Positions 8,372 through 16,500 of a stretch of 16,676 nucleotides of DNA are shown here, piece after piece. The stretch's first letter is position 1; every line of letters starts with the position of its first letter. The position numbers and the translations under genes were made by a program. Location: assembly GCA_903877945.1 (NCBI GenBank), contig CAIRFY010000324.1, positions 1 through 16,676 on the forward strand. The letters run 5' to 3'. This stretch comes from an uncultured Oscillochloris sp. Its GTDB lineage: Bacteria > Chloroflexota > Chloroflexia > Chloroflexales > Chloroflexaceae. The notes below the pieces were generated by a model. That model was not told where the DNA came from and did no database searches. It was given only the letters and a program-made list of their open reading frames with translations.

Positions 8372-10207
8372 GTGACCCCGATGCAGCAGAAAGTCCTTGA
8401 TGGCCGCTACGAACTCGATCACAAAATCGGCGAGGGTGGCATGGCCCGCGTCTACTCCGGTCGCGACCTGCGGCTGAATCGCCGTGTCGCGATTAAGATC
8501 CCGCACCGCCATATGAGCGGAGACCCCGACTTCCTCAGTCGATTCCGCCATGAGGCGCAGGCCGCCGCGATTCTCGGCCACCCTAACATTGTTGATGTCT
8601 ATGATGTCGGCCAGGACGGCGACATTCACTACATCATCATGGAGTACGTCGAGGGTACCGACCTGAAGACGGTGATCAACCGTGAGGCTCCGCTCTCTGC
8701 CGCCCGCGCCGTTGAGATCGCTGAGCAGATCGCCCGTGGGCTCTCCGCCGCCCACAAGGCCGGTATGGTTCACCGCGATATTAAGCCCCAGAATGTGATC
8801 GTTACGAGTGATGGCCAGGCGCGCATCACCGACTTCGGCATCGCCAAAAGCCACCTGAGTACCGCCCTCACCGAAACCGGCGTCTCCTTCGGCACGGTGG
8901 ACTATATCTCGCCAGAGCAGGCCCAGGGTCGCCCGGCCACCCCTCAGTCTGATATTTATGCCCTCGGCGTGGTACTCTACGAGATGCTCACGGCCACGTT
9001 GCCGTTTAAGGGCGATAGCGCCGTAGCCGTGGCGATGAAACACGTCACTGAGGAACCAACGCCGCCCCGGCGGATCAACCCACAGATCCCTGTCCAGCTT
9101 GAGGCGCTGATCCTGCGGGCAATCGACAAAGACCCCGCACGCCGCCCACGCAGCGCCCTGGAGTTCTCGCAACTCCTCACCGGTTATGCCCAGGTTTTCC
9201 AGCAGGAGACGCAGGTGAACCCGGCCCTCGGCAATGAGCGGCCAGCCCAGCGCGGTCAGGACAACCCGCCGCCCCAGCGCCAGAACGGCGGCAACGGCGG
9301 CAACGGGGCTACCGGGCGAATCAACATCCCTCCGCCTCGGCACACCCCCGCCCGCGCCCCACGCCAAGAGGGTCTGGGCTGCGGGATCTTCCTCGTTGGC
9401 ATGCTCATTCTCGCGGGTGTACTCGGCGTCGTGCTGCTCTTCGGTACCGGCACCCTCAACGGCATCTTCGGTAGCCTCAACGGCGGCACACGGCCCACGT
9501 CAGCTATTATTCAGCCCAGTGACCCCGTTCCCACCAACGAACCTAGCACCACTCCCGAACATCGGGTCAGCGTACCTGCCTTGGTGGGCATCAGCGACGG
9601 CGCGGCCCAGGATCAGTTGCTCAAACTTCAGCTTGTGCCAGCCCCACAAGGCGAACATAGCTCAACGATCAGCACGGGCATCGTGATCAGTCAGACCGTA
9701 CCGTCCGGCGATCTGCGGGAGCCGGGCACGCCTGTGACCTACACGGTCAGTTTGGGGCCAAACCTGGTGACGGTGCCCGATGTCACGAAGGCGCGCAGCG
9801 AGATCGCTCAATCACAACTGACCGCCCTCGGGCTTCAGGTCACTGTGATCGAGGAGCCAAGCACTAGCTTAGACGTCGGCTTTGTGATCGCCCAGTCACC
9901 TAGCGCCGACTTGCGGATCGCTCAGGGCGATACGGTGACCATCCACGTGAGCCAGGGCGATGTCGTGCGTTTCCCCGATGTGATTGGAAAATCCCGTGCC
10001 GAGGCCGAGACTATTCTTGCGGCGACACCGGGGATCACGCTGACATTTGTCGATGAGCAGGGCCGCGACCGGCTCACCGACTTCGACTCGTATGCACCCG
10101 GTCAGGTGGTGAGCGCGCAAATTCAGGACGGATCGGGGCTACATAACGGAGATCTTGTCCCGCGTGGGAGCAGGATCATCCTCGGGGTGCGGGCGGCTGA
10201 GCATTAA
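8372..10207 (+). CDS. Membrane Ser/Thr protein kinase with three PASTA domains (PknB-like)
   Basis: 611 aa. The kinase domain (about 13-272) has the glycine loop GEGGMARVY, Lys42 in VAIKIP, the catalytic loop HRDIKPQN (Asp136), DFG (Asp154) and the SPEQ activation-segment end, so it should be active. A Pro/Gln/Gly/Asn-rich linker (about 280-333) leads to one membrane segment (about 335-358). The outside part carries three PASTA repeats (about 398-462, 465-528 and 532-606). PASTA kinases of the PknB/PrkC type bind peptidoglycan or lipid II and control cell-wall growth and division. The start is uncertain: GTG 8372 or ATG 8381 (three codons later), with no clear Shine-Dalgarno site for either. 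No phosphatase partner or division gene is adjacent, unlike the usual pknB setting. Confidence 0.93.
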   Translation: MTPMQQKVLDGRYELDHKIGEGGMARVYSGRDLRLNRRVAIKIPHRHMSGDPDFLSRFRHEAQAAAILGHPNIVDVYDVGQDGDIHYIIMEYVEGTDLKTVINREAPLSAARAVEIAEQIARGLSAAHKAGMVHRDIKPQNVIVTSDGQARITDFGIAKSHLSTALTETGVSFGTVDYISPEQAQGRPATPQSDIYALGVVLYEMLTATLPFKGDSAVAVAMKHVTEEPTPPRRINPQIPVQLEALILRAIDKDPARRPRSALEFSQLLTGYAQVFQQETQVNPALGNERPAQRGQDNPPPQRQNGGNGGNGATGRINIPPPRHTPARAPRQEGLGCGIFLVGMLILAGVLGVVLLFGTGTLNGIFGSLNGGTRPTSAIIQPSDPVPTNEPSTTPEHRVSVPALVGISDGAAQDQLLKLQLVPAPQGEHSSTISTGIVISQTVPSGDLREPGTPVTYTVSLGPNLVTVPDVTKARSEIAQSQLTALGLQVTVIEEPSTSLDVGFVIAQSPSADLRIAQGDTVTIHVSQGDVVRFPDVIGKSRAEAETILAATPGITLTFVDEQGRDRLTDFDSYAPGQVVSAQIQDGSGLHNGDLVPRGSRIILGVRAAEH

Positions 10208-10270
10208 GAACTGAGACAAGATTTTAAGCAGATCAATCAGCCACGACCATGGCAAAACACAGCAGTCAAG

Positions 10271-10285
10271 TTGACAAAATTGTCA
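10271..10285 (+). promoter_or_regulatory. Operator-like palindrome over a -35-like box, upstream of the acyl-AMP ligase
   Basis: A perfect TTGACA (10271-10276) overlaps the inverted repeat TGACAA-AA-TTGTCA (10272-10285). A recognisable -10 is weak (TAAGGT-like, near 10295). A further inverted repeat, GCTTAC/GTAAGC (10323-10328 and 10338-10343), lies closer to the gene. Together they suggest that the cluster starting at 10388 has its own regulated promoter in the 180-bp gap. This is inference from symmetry. Confidence 0.35.
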
Positions 10286-10387
10286 TATGGTAGATAAGGT
10301 ACTTCACAATATGTAAAACGTAGCTTACAATGCTGGCGTAAGCAAGCTAAGAAACAGTGGCTATTTAAGCACGCAAGGAGGGGTGCC

Positions 10388-11860
10388 GTGAATACCGCTG
10401 ACTACCTACTCAGCACGTCCGATAGCCAACGGGTCGCTGTTATCGAGAGCGGAGAGCGATACAGCTATGCCGACGTGTATACGGCGAGTGCGGCAATTGC
10501 CCGAGCGCTGACCGCTCTCGCAGTTCAGCCACAGCAGCACGTTGCGATCTACGGGCCTAATTCATTCTTCTGGGTGGCCGCGTACCTTGCCATCCTTAAG
10601 CTTGGTGCTGTGGCCGTGCCCTTCTCCCCAACGGCAAAGCCAGCGCAGCTCGACGAGATGCAGAATCTCGTGGCGTGCCGGGCCGTCTGCCTCCAGGCCA
10701 AACACCTCTCTGCTGCGATCCATAAGGTATTTCGCACCTGCGATCTGATCACCGACGCCGTGCTGGCGGTTTCTCCTGAGGCTGAGAACGTTGATCCAGT
10801 ATCGGGTACGTTCGCCCGTGATCAGATAGCCGCCCTCATGCTCACATCAGGCACCACGGCTCGCCCGCGTGCCGTGCGCGTGTCCCATCGCAATCTTCAG
10901 GCCAATACCGAATCGATCATTGCGGCCCTCGACATCGAGCCTGATGATCGTATGATGGTGGTGCTGCCGTTCCACTACTGCTTTGGCACCTCACTGCTGC
11001 ACACCCACTTGCGAGTTGGGGCCAGCCTCGTTCTGGCCAGCAACTCCTCGCTCCCTGAGTTTCTGCTTAACGAAATCGAGACTAACGCCTGCACGAGTCT
11101 GGCCGGGGTGCCCTCGCTGTATCAGATGCTTTTGCGTGGCACGACCTTTCCACGGCGGAGTCTGCCAACCCTGCGCAAGTTCCAGCAGGCGGGCGGCAAA
11201 CTGTCGTCGGCGTTGATCGAGGAACTGGCCGATCTCCGCCCCGAGGCGCAGATCTTCATCATGTACGGGCAGACCGAGGCGACAGCGCGGCTTTCATACC
11301 TCCCGCCCGCATATCTACGCACGAAGCTGGGATCAATTGGTCGCGGACTACCCGGAGTGGAACTGCGGGTGGTCGATGATCTCGGCCAGGATGTTCGGCC
11401 AGGTGAGGTCGGGCAGATCATTGCACGCGGCGATAATATCACCGCCGGGTATCTGAATGAACCAGACGCGACCGCGCGCACCTTCGTCGACGGTGCGCTA
11501 CATACGGGTGATATGGCCACCGTCGATGACGATGGGTTTATCTCGATTGTGGATCGGCAAAACGACTTTATCAAACCGCTCGGGCGTCGTGTGAGCAGCC
11601 ATGAGATCGAGGCGTGTGTACTGGCTCTGCCCGAAATCATCTCGGCGGCCGCCGTCGGTATACCAGATCAGCTCCTTGGCGAGGCGATCAAGGTGTATGT
11701 CACCCTGCGCGAAGACGCCCAACTCGATGTGAAGGCGATCATTGATCATTGCCGAGGCACGCTGCCGCGCTACATGATCCCTAAGGCGGTCGTCATCCTT
11801 GATCAGATGCCAATGAATAGCCAGGGCAAAGTGCTGAAAACGGCACTTCGTGAGCTGTAG
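10388..11860 (+). CDS. Acyl-AMP ligase (ANL superfamily adenylation enzyme)
   Basis: 490 aa starting at GTG 10388, with AAGGAGG (10375-10381) 6 bp upstream. The adenylation motifs appear in order: TSGTTARPRAV (A3, from 153), YGQTEA (A5, from 293), LHTGD (A7, 371-375), VDRQNDFIKPLGRRVSSHEIE (A8/hinge) and NSQGKVLK with the catalytic Lys481 (A10). The enzyme activates a carboxylic acid with ATP to an acyl-AMP and then passes it to a thiol. It has no carrier or condensation domain of its own; the free-standing carrier protein at 15203 in the same cluster is the natural acceptor. The A3 loop lacks the usual GxPKG lysine and glycine (here ARPRA), so the P-loop is variant. The substrate cannot be read from sequence: it could be a fatty, hydroxy or amino acid. 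Confidence 0.88.
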   Translation: MNTADYLLSTSDSQRVAVIESGERYSYADVYTASAAIARALTALAVQPQQHVAIYGPNSFFWVAAYLAILKLGAVAVPFSPTAKPAQLDEMQNLVACRAVCLQAKHLSAAIHKVFRTCDLITDAVLAVSPEAENVDPVSGTFARDQIAALMLTSGTTARPRAVRVSHRNLQANTESIIAALDIEPDDRMMVVLPFHYCFGTSLLHTHLRVGASLVLASNSSLPEFLLNEIETNACTSLAGVPSLYQMLLRGTTFPRRSLPTLRKFQQAGGKLSSALIEELADLRPEAQIFIMYGQTEATARLSYLPPAYLRTKLGSIGRGLPGVELRVVDDLGQDVRPGEVGQIIARGDNITAGYLNEPDATARTFVDGALHTGDMATVDDDGFISIVDRQNDFIKPLGRRVSSHEIEACVLALPEIISAAAVGIPDQLLGEAIKVYVTLREDAQLDVKAIIDHCRGTLPRYMIPKAVVILDQMPMNSQGKVLKTALREL

Positions 11861-11879
11861 GAATCATCCTGGATCCGTA

Positions 11880-12064
11880 AAGGGGAATCGAGGCTTTAGG
11901 CATGTTTCAAAATGGGCACATTCAGCGTGACAGTCTTGCAATGATGCGACGAGGCGACGAGGCGATGAGGCAATACGGAGCGCCTCACCGCGTCATCATT
12001 TCGTCGCTGAACTGTCACGCTAGATTGAAACATGCTTTAGTCAGCTAAAGCCTCGGTTCCCCTT
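11880..12064. terminator. 20-bp hairpin split by insertion of the MITE-like element
   Basis: The arm AAGGGGAATCGAGGCTTTAG (11880-11899) pairs with CTAAAGCCTCGGTTCCCCTT (12045-12064) over 20 bp with one T-G wobble. Removing the 136-bp element and one copy of the TTTAG duplication leaves a tight stem with a 4-base TCAG loop. There is no T-run after the stem, so it may be a terminator, an mRNA-processing hairpin or another extragenic repeat. It lies 19 bp after the ligase stop. Confidence 0.6.
11900..12035 (-). mobile_element. MITE-like palindromic element, copy 2 (136 bp, inverted)
   Basis: Ends GCATGTTTCAA (11900-11910) and TTGAAACATGC (12025-12035) match copy 1 exactly. Its reverse complement aligns with copy 1 (5636-5763) along the whole length, with scattered substitutions and about 8 extra bases next to the tandem 8-bp units (11949-11972 here). 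It is flanked on both sides by TTTAG (11895-11899 and 12036-12040), a perfect 5-bp target duplication. On the copy 1 strand this reads CTAAA, compared with CTAAG/CTAAC around copy 1, so the insertion target appears to be CTAAN. No coding capacity. Confidence 0.88.
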
Positions 12065-12136
12065 CGCAACCAGAGTAGGGCTGCTATAGCTGAGGCAAAT
12101 CGCTCTTCCCACGATTAGTGAAGGGAGAGATACAGC

Positions 12137-14128
12137 ATGTGCGGAGTCGCAGGCGCGATCAATTTAACACGTCCACAGGGAACACCCTTTCCGGATCTCC
12201 ATGCCATGCTTTCGATGCTCACCCACCGTGGGCCGGAGGAGGCAGGCTTCTACGCCGATGGGGTTGTCGGGTTGGCCCATGCCCGCCTGAGTATCGTCGG
12301 GGTGAACAATGGGCTTCAGCCGATCCCGAATGAAGACGGCACCATCTGGGCGATCTGTAACGGGGAATTTTTTAACTATGTCGAGCTACGTGACGCGCTG
12401 AGGATGCGCGGGCATCACTTCAAGACGGCATCGGATACCGAGGTTTTGGTGCATCTCTACGAGGAGATGGGCTGGGAAGCTGTCCGCGAATTGAACGGGC
12501 AGTTCGCGTTCGCGCTCTGGGATAGCAGGCGCGGCAGACTCGTGCTTGGGCGTGACCGGATCGGGGTTCGCCCGCTATTCTACACGCTCTTCAACGGCCA
12601 GTTGTTCTTCGCCTCCGAGATCAAGTCGTTGCTCACCTGCGGGATTCCACGGCGTATTGATAGCCACGCCCTGGCCCAGGTGTTCACCATCTGGTCGCCT
12701 AAAGCTGGGCGCACCATCCTTGACGCGGTAAGCGAGGTTCTTCCCGGTCACCTGCTCTTCGCCAACGTCGGATCGCCCGATCTCACCACACAACAGTACT
12801 GGCGGCTGACCTTCCCCGCAGTTAGTGAGATCGAACGGCGCAGCACCGACGACTATGTCGAGGAGATTCGGGCAACTCTGGCGGATGCTACCCGCATTCG
12901 CCTGCGAGCCGATGTGCCGGTCGGTGCCTACCTCAGCGGTGGGCTGGACTCAACCCTGATATCGAGCATCGCGCAGTCGCAGCTTCCCCATCAACTCCAC
13001 ACTTTTTCGGTGGCCTTCCACGATCAGGAGTACGATGAGCGCACCTTCCAGTATCAGGTTGCTCGCGAGCTCGGGACGCTGCACCACGTGATCGAGTGTG
13101 ACCCCGACTCTCTTCGCGTAGCCCTGCCCGATGTTCTCTGGCACACCGAGGTTCCGCTGCTGCGGCTTACGCCGGTACCCATGTACCTGCTCTCTCAGCT
13201 CGTGCATAAACATGGCCTGAAGGTCATGCTTTCAGGTGAAGGGGCCGACGAGTTCTTTGGCGGGTATGACATTTTTAAAGAGGCGATGGTGCGCCGCTTC
13301 TGGGCGCGCAATCCCACCTCACGGGTCAGACCGCAGCTTCTCGGGCGGATCTACGGACACATTAGCGATCTCCAGACCATCTCGCCCGAGTTTCTTCAGC
13401 GGTTCTTCGGCCAGGGTCTCTCCGAAACCCAACTCCCTTACTACAGCCACATGCTGCGCTGGCAGAATACAGGTCGTACCACTCGCTTCTTCTCACCGCA
13501 TCTGGCACAGTCACTTGCCCACTATAGCGTCATTGACGACATCGCAGCCGGGCTTCCCGCTGATCTGATGGACTGGGAGCCAATGGCACGTGCCCAGTAT
13601 CTGGAGATTACCACTTTTCTCTCGACATATCTGCTAGGTTCGCAGGGTGATCGGGTAGGAATGGCTCACTCCGTCGAGTGCCGTCACCCCTTCCTCGATC
13701 ACCGCGTTGTCAGCCTGAGCAACAGTATCCCCGCAGCGATGAAGTTGCGCGGACTGAATGGTGAGAAATACGTGCTGCGCCACGCCGCACAAGGTATCGC
13801 CCCAACCAACATTATTGCGCGGCAGAAGCAGCCCTACCGTGCACCTATCCGTAGCGTCTTCAGTGGTCGACCACTGCCCGAGTACGCCCAGGATCTGCTG
13901 AGTGAACAACGACTGCATGCAACGGGCATCTTCTCGCCCGAAGCTGTCAAGCTGCTGCTTGCAAAAGTTCAGAACTCGCCCGCGCTCAGCGAAGTTGACC
14001 AGATGGCCTTTGTCGGTGTGCTGAGTACGCAGATGATCTCCGATTACTTCGTCGAAAACTGGGACGTCCACGCCGCGTCACGCCGCCGTGAACTACACAT
14101 GACGGATGTGGGTGCGCAGGTCGCATAG
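12137..14128 (+). CDS. asnB: Glutamine-dependent asparagine synthetase-like amidotransferase (class B)
   Basis: 663 aa, ATG 12137 with AAGGGAG (12121-12127) upstream. After removal of Met, Cys2 becomes the N-terminal nucleophile of an Ntn glutaminase; RGPEEAG (31-37) and CNGEFFN (Asn75, Glu77) complete that site. The synthetase half has the PP-loop YLSGGLDST (SGGLDS at 267-272) and the SGEGADEFFGGY loop (366-377). The enzyme hydrolyses glutamine and channels ammonia to an adenylated carboxylate, classically aspartate. Members of this family in natural-product and polysaccharide clusters often amidate other acids. Its position between an acyl-AMP ligase and a carrier protein suggests such a specialised role rather than housekeeping asparagine synthesis. 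The extra C-terminal length compared with E. coli AsnB is common in bacterial AsnB-type amidotransferases. Confidence 0.9.
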   Translation: MCGVAGAINLTRPQGTPFPDLHAMLSMLTHRGPEEAGFYADGVVGLAHARLSIVGVNNGLQPIPNEDGTIWAICNGEFFNYVELRDALRMRGHHFKTASDTEVLVHLYEEMGWEAVRELNGQFAFALWDSRRGRLVLGRDRIGVRPLFYTLFNGQLFFASEIKSLLTCGIPRRIDSHALAQVFTIWSPKAGRTILDAVSEVLPGHLLFANVGSPDLTTQQYWRLTFPAVSEIERRSTDDYVEEIRATLADATRIRLRADVPVGAYLSGGLDSTLISSIAQSQLPHQLHTFSVAFHDQEYDERTFQYQVARELGTLHHVIECDPDSLRVALPDVLWHTEVPLLRLTPVPMYLLSQLVHKHGLKVMLSGEGADEFFGGYDIFKEAMVRRFWARNPTSRVRPQLLGRIYGHISDLQTISPEFLQRFFGQGLSETQLPYYSHMLRWQNTGRTTRFFSPHLAQSLAHYSVIDDIAAGLPADLMDWEPMARAQYLEITTFLSTYLLGSQGDRVGMAHSVECRHPFLDHRVVSLSNSIPAAMKLRGLNGEKYVLRHAAQGIAPTNIIARQKQPYRAPIRSVFSGRPLPEYAQDLLSEQRLHATGIFSPEAVKLLLAKVQNSPALSEVDQMAFVGVLSTQMISDYFVENWDVHAASRRRELHMTDVGAQVA

Positions 14129-14191
14129 TTCCATGTCTTGTCCGCTGTACTCGTTCCTGATACTTCTACGATCACGAAAAGGAGTAAGCTT

Positions 14192-15160
14192 GTGCAATTC
14201 GGATCACACGTCCTTATCATCGACCCAGAGGTCGAAACGGCGCAGATCATCACGATGATGCGCCAGACCATCCAGCACGACTTCCGCCGCAAGGGTGCCA
14301 TCGTTGGGCTCAGCGGTGGCGTGGATTCGGCCACCGTCCTGGGGTTGGCGGTCAAAGCCTATGGCCCCGAGCGTGTGCTGGCGGTGATGATGCCTGAGCA
14401 GGACTCGAGTCCGGTGAGTGAGCAGTACGCCGCGCAGATGGCAGAAACGTACGGCGTCACTGCGATCACCGAGGATCTTACTGCCGGTCTGGCTGGCTTT
14501 GACTGCTATGGTCGTCGCGACGATGCCGTGCGCTCGGTTTTTCCTGATTACGACCCCAGCCAGGACGAGATCAAGCTGGTGCTGCCCACAGATCTGCTTG
14601 ATCGCGGCAGCCTGAATGTGTACTCACTGAGTCTGAGTCGGCCCGGCGGCGAGGAGCGTAAGCGGGTATTGCCGGTCGCGGCGTACCTCCAGATTGTCGC
14701 GGCCTCGAATATGAAGCAGCGCTCGCGCATGCTGATGCTGTATTACCACGCCGAGCAGCGCAACTACGCCGTGATCGGCACCGCTAATCGTAACGAGCAC
14801 GCCCAGGGTTTCTTCGTCAAGTATGGCGATGGCGGGGCCGACATCCAGCCCATCCAGCACCTGTATAAAACGCAGGTGTACCAACTAGCGCACTACCTGG
14901 GAGTTACCCCGGAAATCATCAAACGCACCCCGACCACCGACACCTACAGCGCCGAGTGCAGCCAGGAGGAGTTCTACTTCCGACTGCCGTTTGAGCAGAT
15001 GGATCTGATCTGGTATGGCCTCGATAACCAGATCCCAGCGGCTGATGTGGCTGCCGCACTCCAGATTAGCGCACAGCAGGTAGAGAACGTCTACCGCGAT
15101 CTGTCCCAGAAGAGTCGCTCGACCGAGTATCTGCGATCAAAGCCGTTGATGGTGCGCTAG
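14192..15160 (+). CDS. NAD-synthetase-like PP-loop amidating enzyme, no glutaminase domain
   Basis: I chose GTG 14192 because AAGGAG (14179-14184) is 7 bp upstream; an in-frame start at 14138 would add 18 residues without support. The protein is then 322 aa. GLSGGVDSATVLGLA (SGGVDS at 41-46) is the ATP pyrophosphatase loop. The later phrases IGTANRNE, FFVKYGDGGADIQPI and LYKTQVYQLAHYLG are those of NadE. The end of the usual active site is changed: PTTDTYSAECSQEEFYF replaces the PTADL..GQTDE segment, and about 60 residues separate the N-terminal half from the NMKQRSRM segment. There is no CN-hydrolase glutaminase domain, so it must use free ammonia or a partner's. It may be a true NAD synthetase, but the cluster and divergence make amidation of another substrate likely. 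Confidence 0.8.
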   Translation: MQFGSHVLIIDPEVETAQIITMMRQTIQHDFRRKGAIVGLSGGVDSATVLGLAVKAYGPERVLAVMMPEQDSSPVSEQYAAQMAETYGVTAITEDLTAGLAGFDCYGRRDDAVRSVFPDYDPSQDEIKLVLPTDLLDRGSLNVYSLSLSRPGGEERKRVLPVAAYLQIVAASNMKQRSRMLMLYYHAEQRNYAVIGTANRNEHAQGFFVKYGDGGADIQPIQHLYKTQVYQLAHYLGVTPEIIKRTPTTDTYSAECSQEEFYFRLPFEQMDLIWYGLDNQIPAADVAAALQISAQQVENVYRDLSQKSRSTEYLRSKPLMVR

Positions 15161-15202
15161 GGCGTCGGATAGTCCTACAAAACATGGAGGAGGAGGGTTC
15201 CT

Positions 15203-15463
15203 ATGGAGATCAAGGATCGCATTCGCGAGTTTATCGTTGCTAATTGCCTCTTCGGCGATACCAGCACCGAACTGAACGACGATACCGCACTGCTCGACAC
15301 GGGGATCATTGACTCAACCGGTGTGATTGAGTTGGTGTTATTTATCTCGGAAGAGTTTGGCCTAGAGATACCGGCGGAGGATATGCTCCCCAATAACTTC
15401 AACTCGATTAACCGCCTGAGCGACTATGTGCAACAGCGGATTCTTGTGACAGCCCAGGAGTGA
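15203..15463 (+). CDS. Free-standing acyl carrier protein
   Basis: 86 aa, with a strong ribosome site (GGAGGAGGAGG, 15186-15196) before ATG 15203. The phosphopantetheine attachment motif is GIIDSTGVIEL, with Ser38 as the modified residue. The acidic four-helix profile and length are typical. In this cluster it is the likely acceptor of the acyl group activated by the ligase at 10388 and the likely donor to the acyltransferase beginning at 16501. The surroundings are not those of a fatty-acid ACP (no fab genes). Confidence 0.9.
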   Translation: MEIKDRIREFIVANCLFGDTSTELNDDTALLDTGIIDSTGVIELVLFISEEFGLEIPAEDMLPNNFNSINRLSDYVQQRILVTAQE

Positions 15464-15478
15464 TTCAGATTTTGCATG

Positions 15479-15497
15479 ACCGCAGAAGGAATGCGGT
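15479..15497 (+). terminator. Small hairpin after the ACP gene
   Basis: ACCGCA (15479-15484) and TGCGGT (15492-15497) form a 6-bp stem around a 7-base loop, followed only by a short T-run. It is weak as a terminator but is located 15 bp after the ACP stop. Confidence 0.3.
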
Positions 15498-15554
15498 TTC
15501 GGTTGCCCATCAGACAGCGTGGAGCAAAACACCCTGTCCGTCCCCCTTCTTACG

Positions 15555-15613
15555 CTTTGCGCCTTTGCGTCATACGCACGGACGGTTTGACGTAAAGGCG
15601 CAACGGCGCAAAG
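15555..15613. repeat. TTTGCG-type palindromic repeat, copy 2
   Basis: The left arm CTTTGCGCCTTTGCGTCA (15555-15572) pairs imperfectly with a right arm running from TGACG to GGCGCAAAG (15588-15613). It shares its word set with the repeat at 5798-5856. It lies between the ACP gene and the lipoprotein gene and may form a stem in a read-through transcript. Confidence 0.65.
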
Positions 15614-15667
15614 AATATGGAGGGTGATGATTGGGGATGTAACAACACGAACGTTGGGGGAATGTAT

Positions 15668-16465
15668 ATGCGAATTCTCATCTTTATAATCCTCACGCTT
15701 GTCGTCATTGGAAGCACCGGTTGTTCTCAGCAACCGTCACCTGAAGGGGTTTCTGCTATGGAATTGAAATCCATCGCTGAAAAGACTATTTTTTTCGGCC
15801 ATCAGTCGGTGGGCTGGAATATCATCCAGGGCATTGAGGAGATGGTCAAGGAGCAGCCGGGTGCGCCGCTGAAGATAAGACAGGCAGAGAGTATCGATGG
15901 TACGTTGGGGCCAGCGATCATCCACACCGACATTGGCAAAAATTACGATCCGATGTCCAAGCTGCGGGCCTTTGAACAACTCGTTCGCACGGGTGTCGGC
16001 AATAAGGCTGATATCGCCTTCTTCAAATTTTGCTACGTCGATTTTGATAAAAACACGGATGTCGATCACCTGTTTGCCGCCTATAAGCAGACCATGACCG
16101 ATCTCAGTGCGACATATCCCCAGACGACCTTCGTCTACGTCACTGCGCCGCTGACGGCCCCGGATCAAGGGGTTAAGGCTTTGCTTAAGAACCTGCTCGG
16201 CCGGAACGATGCGGCGTTGGCCAACCTGAAGCGGAATCAGTTCAACGAGCTTGTGCGGCGCGAGTACGCAGGCAAAGCGGCGCTCTTTGATCTGGCAATG
16301 ATTGAAGCGACTTATTCCGACGGCAGGGTTTGCTCGATCTCTGTGGACACACAGACCGTCCCGTGTCTGGTTGATGCGTACACTGACGATGGCGGTCATC
16401 TGAACGCATCGGGAAGACAGGTTGTTGCCGCACGACTGCTGAAGTTTCTCGCCAATTTGGACTAA
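15668..16465 (+). CDS. SGNH/GDSL-hydrolase-like lipoprotein
   Basis: I chose ATG 15668 because it gives a clean signal peptide and has GGGGG (15656-15660) upstream; a longer reading from 15617 would add residues before the signal sequence. The protein is 265 aa. Residues 1-18 form a lipoprotein signal (MRILIFIILTLVVIGSTG) before Cys19; the -3 residue (Ser) is less usual than Leu. IFFGHQSVGWN (Ser47) fits the nucleophile block of SGNH esterases, and DGGHLNASGRQVVA (Asp241, His244) fits the DxxH block near the C-terminus. YVTAPLT lies between them. It would act outside the cytoplasmic membrane as an esterase or acyltransferase, for instance adding or removing acyl groups on a glycan. The SGNH assignment is by motif and moderately sure; the substrate is unknown. 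Confidence 0.75.
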   Translation: MRILIFIILTLVVIGSTGCSQQPSPEGVSAMELKSIAEKTIFFGHQSVGWNIIQGIEEMVKEQPGAPLKIRQAESIDGTLGPAIIHTDIGKNYDPMSKLRAFEQLVRTGVGNKADIAFFKFCYVDFDKNTDVDHLFAAYKQTMTDLSATYPQTTFVYVTAPLTAPDQGVKALLKNLLGRNDAALANLKRNQFNELVRREYAGKAALFDLAMIEATYSDGRVCSISVDTQTVPCLVDAYTDDGGHLNASGRQVVAARLLKFLANLD

Positions 16466-16500
16466 ACTCCGCGACGCATGGTTCACGGGAGGAGATACCT

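Noticed and set aside
8321..9367. Minus-strand open frame of 348 codons opposite the Ser/Thr kinase
   Set aside because: It is a shadow of the GC-rich kinase gene, whose plus-strand frame has all catalytic motifs; the minus translation shows no domain.
15617..15667. Longer N-terminus for the lipoprotein
   Set aside because: It would put 17 mostly polar residues before the signal peptide and lipobox; the ATG at 15668 has a G-rich ribosome site at a suitable distance.
15737..16486. Minus-strand open frame of 249 codons opposite the lipoprotein
   Set aside because: The plus-strand frame has a signal peptide, ribosome site and SGNH-like motifs; the minus frame has none of these.
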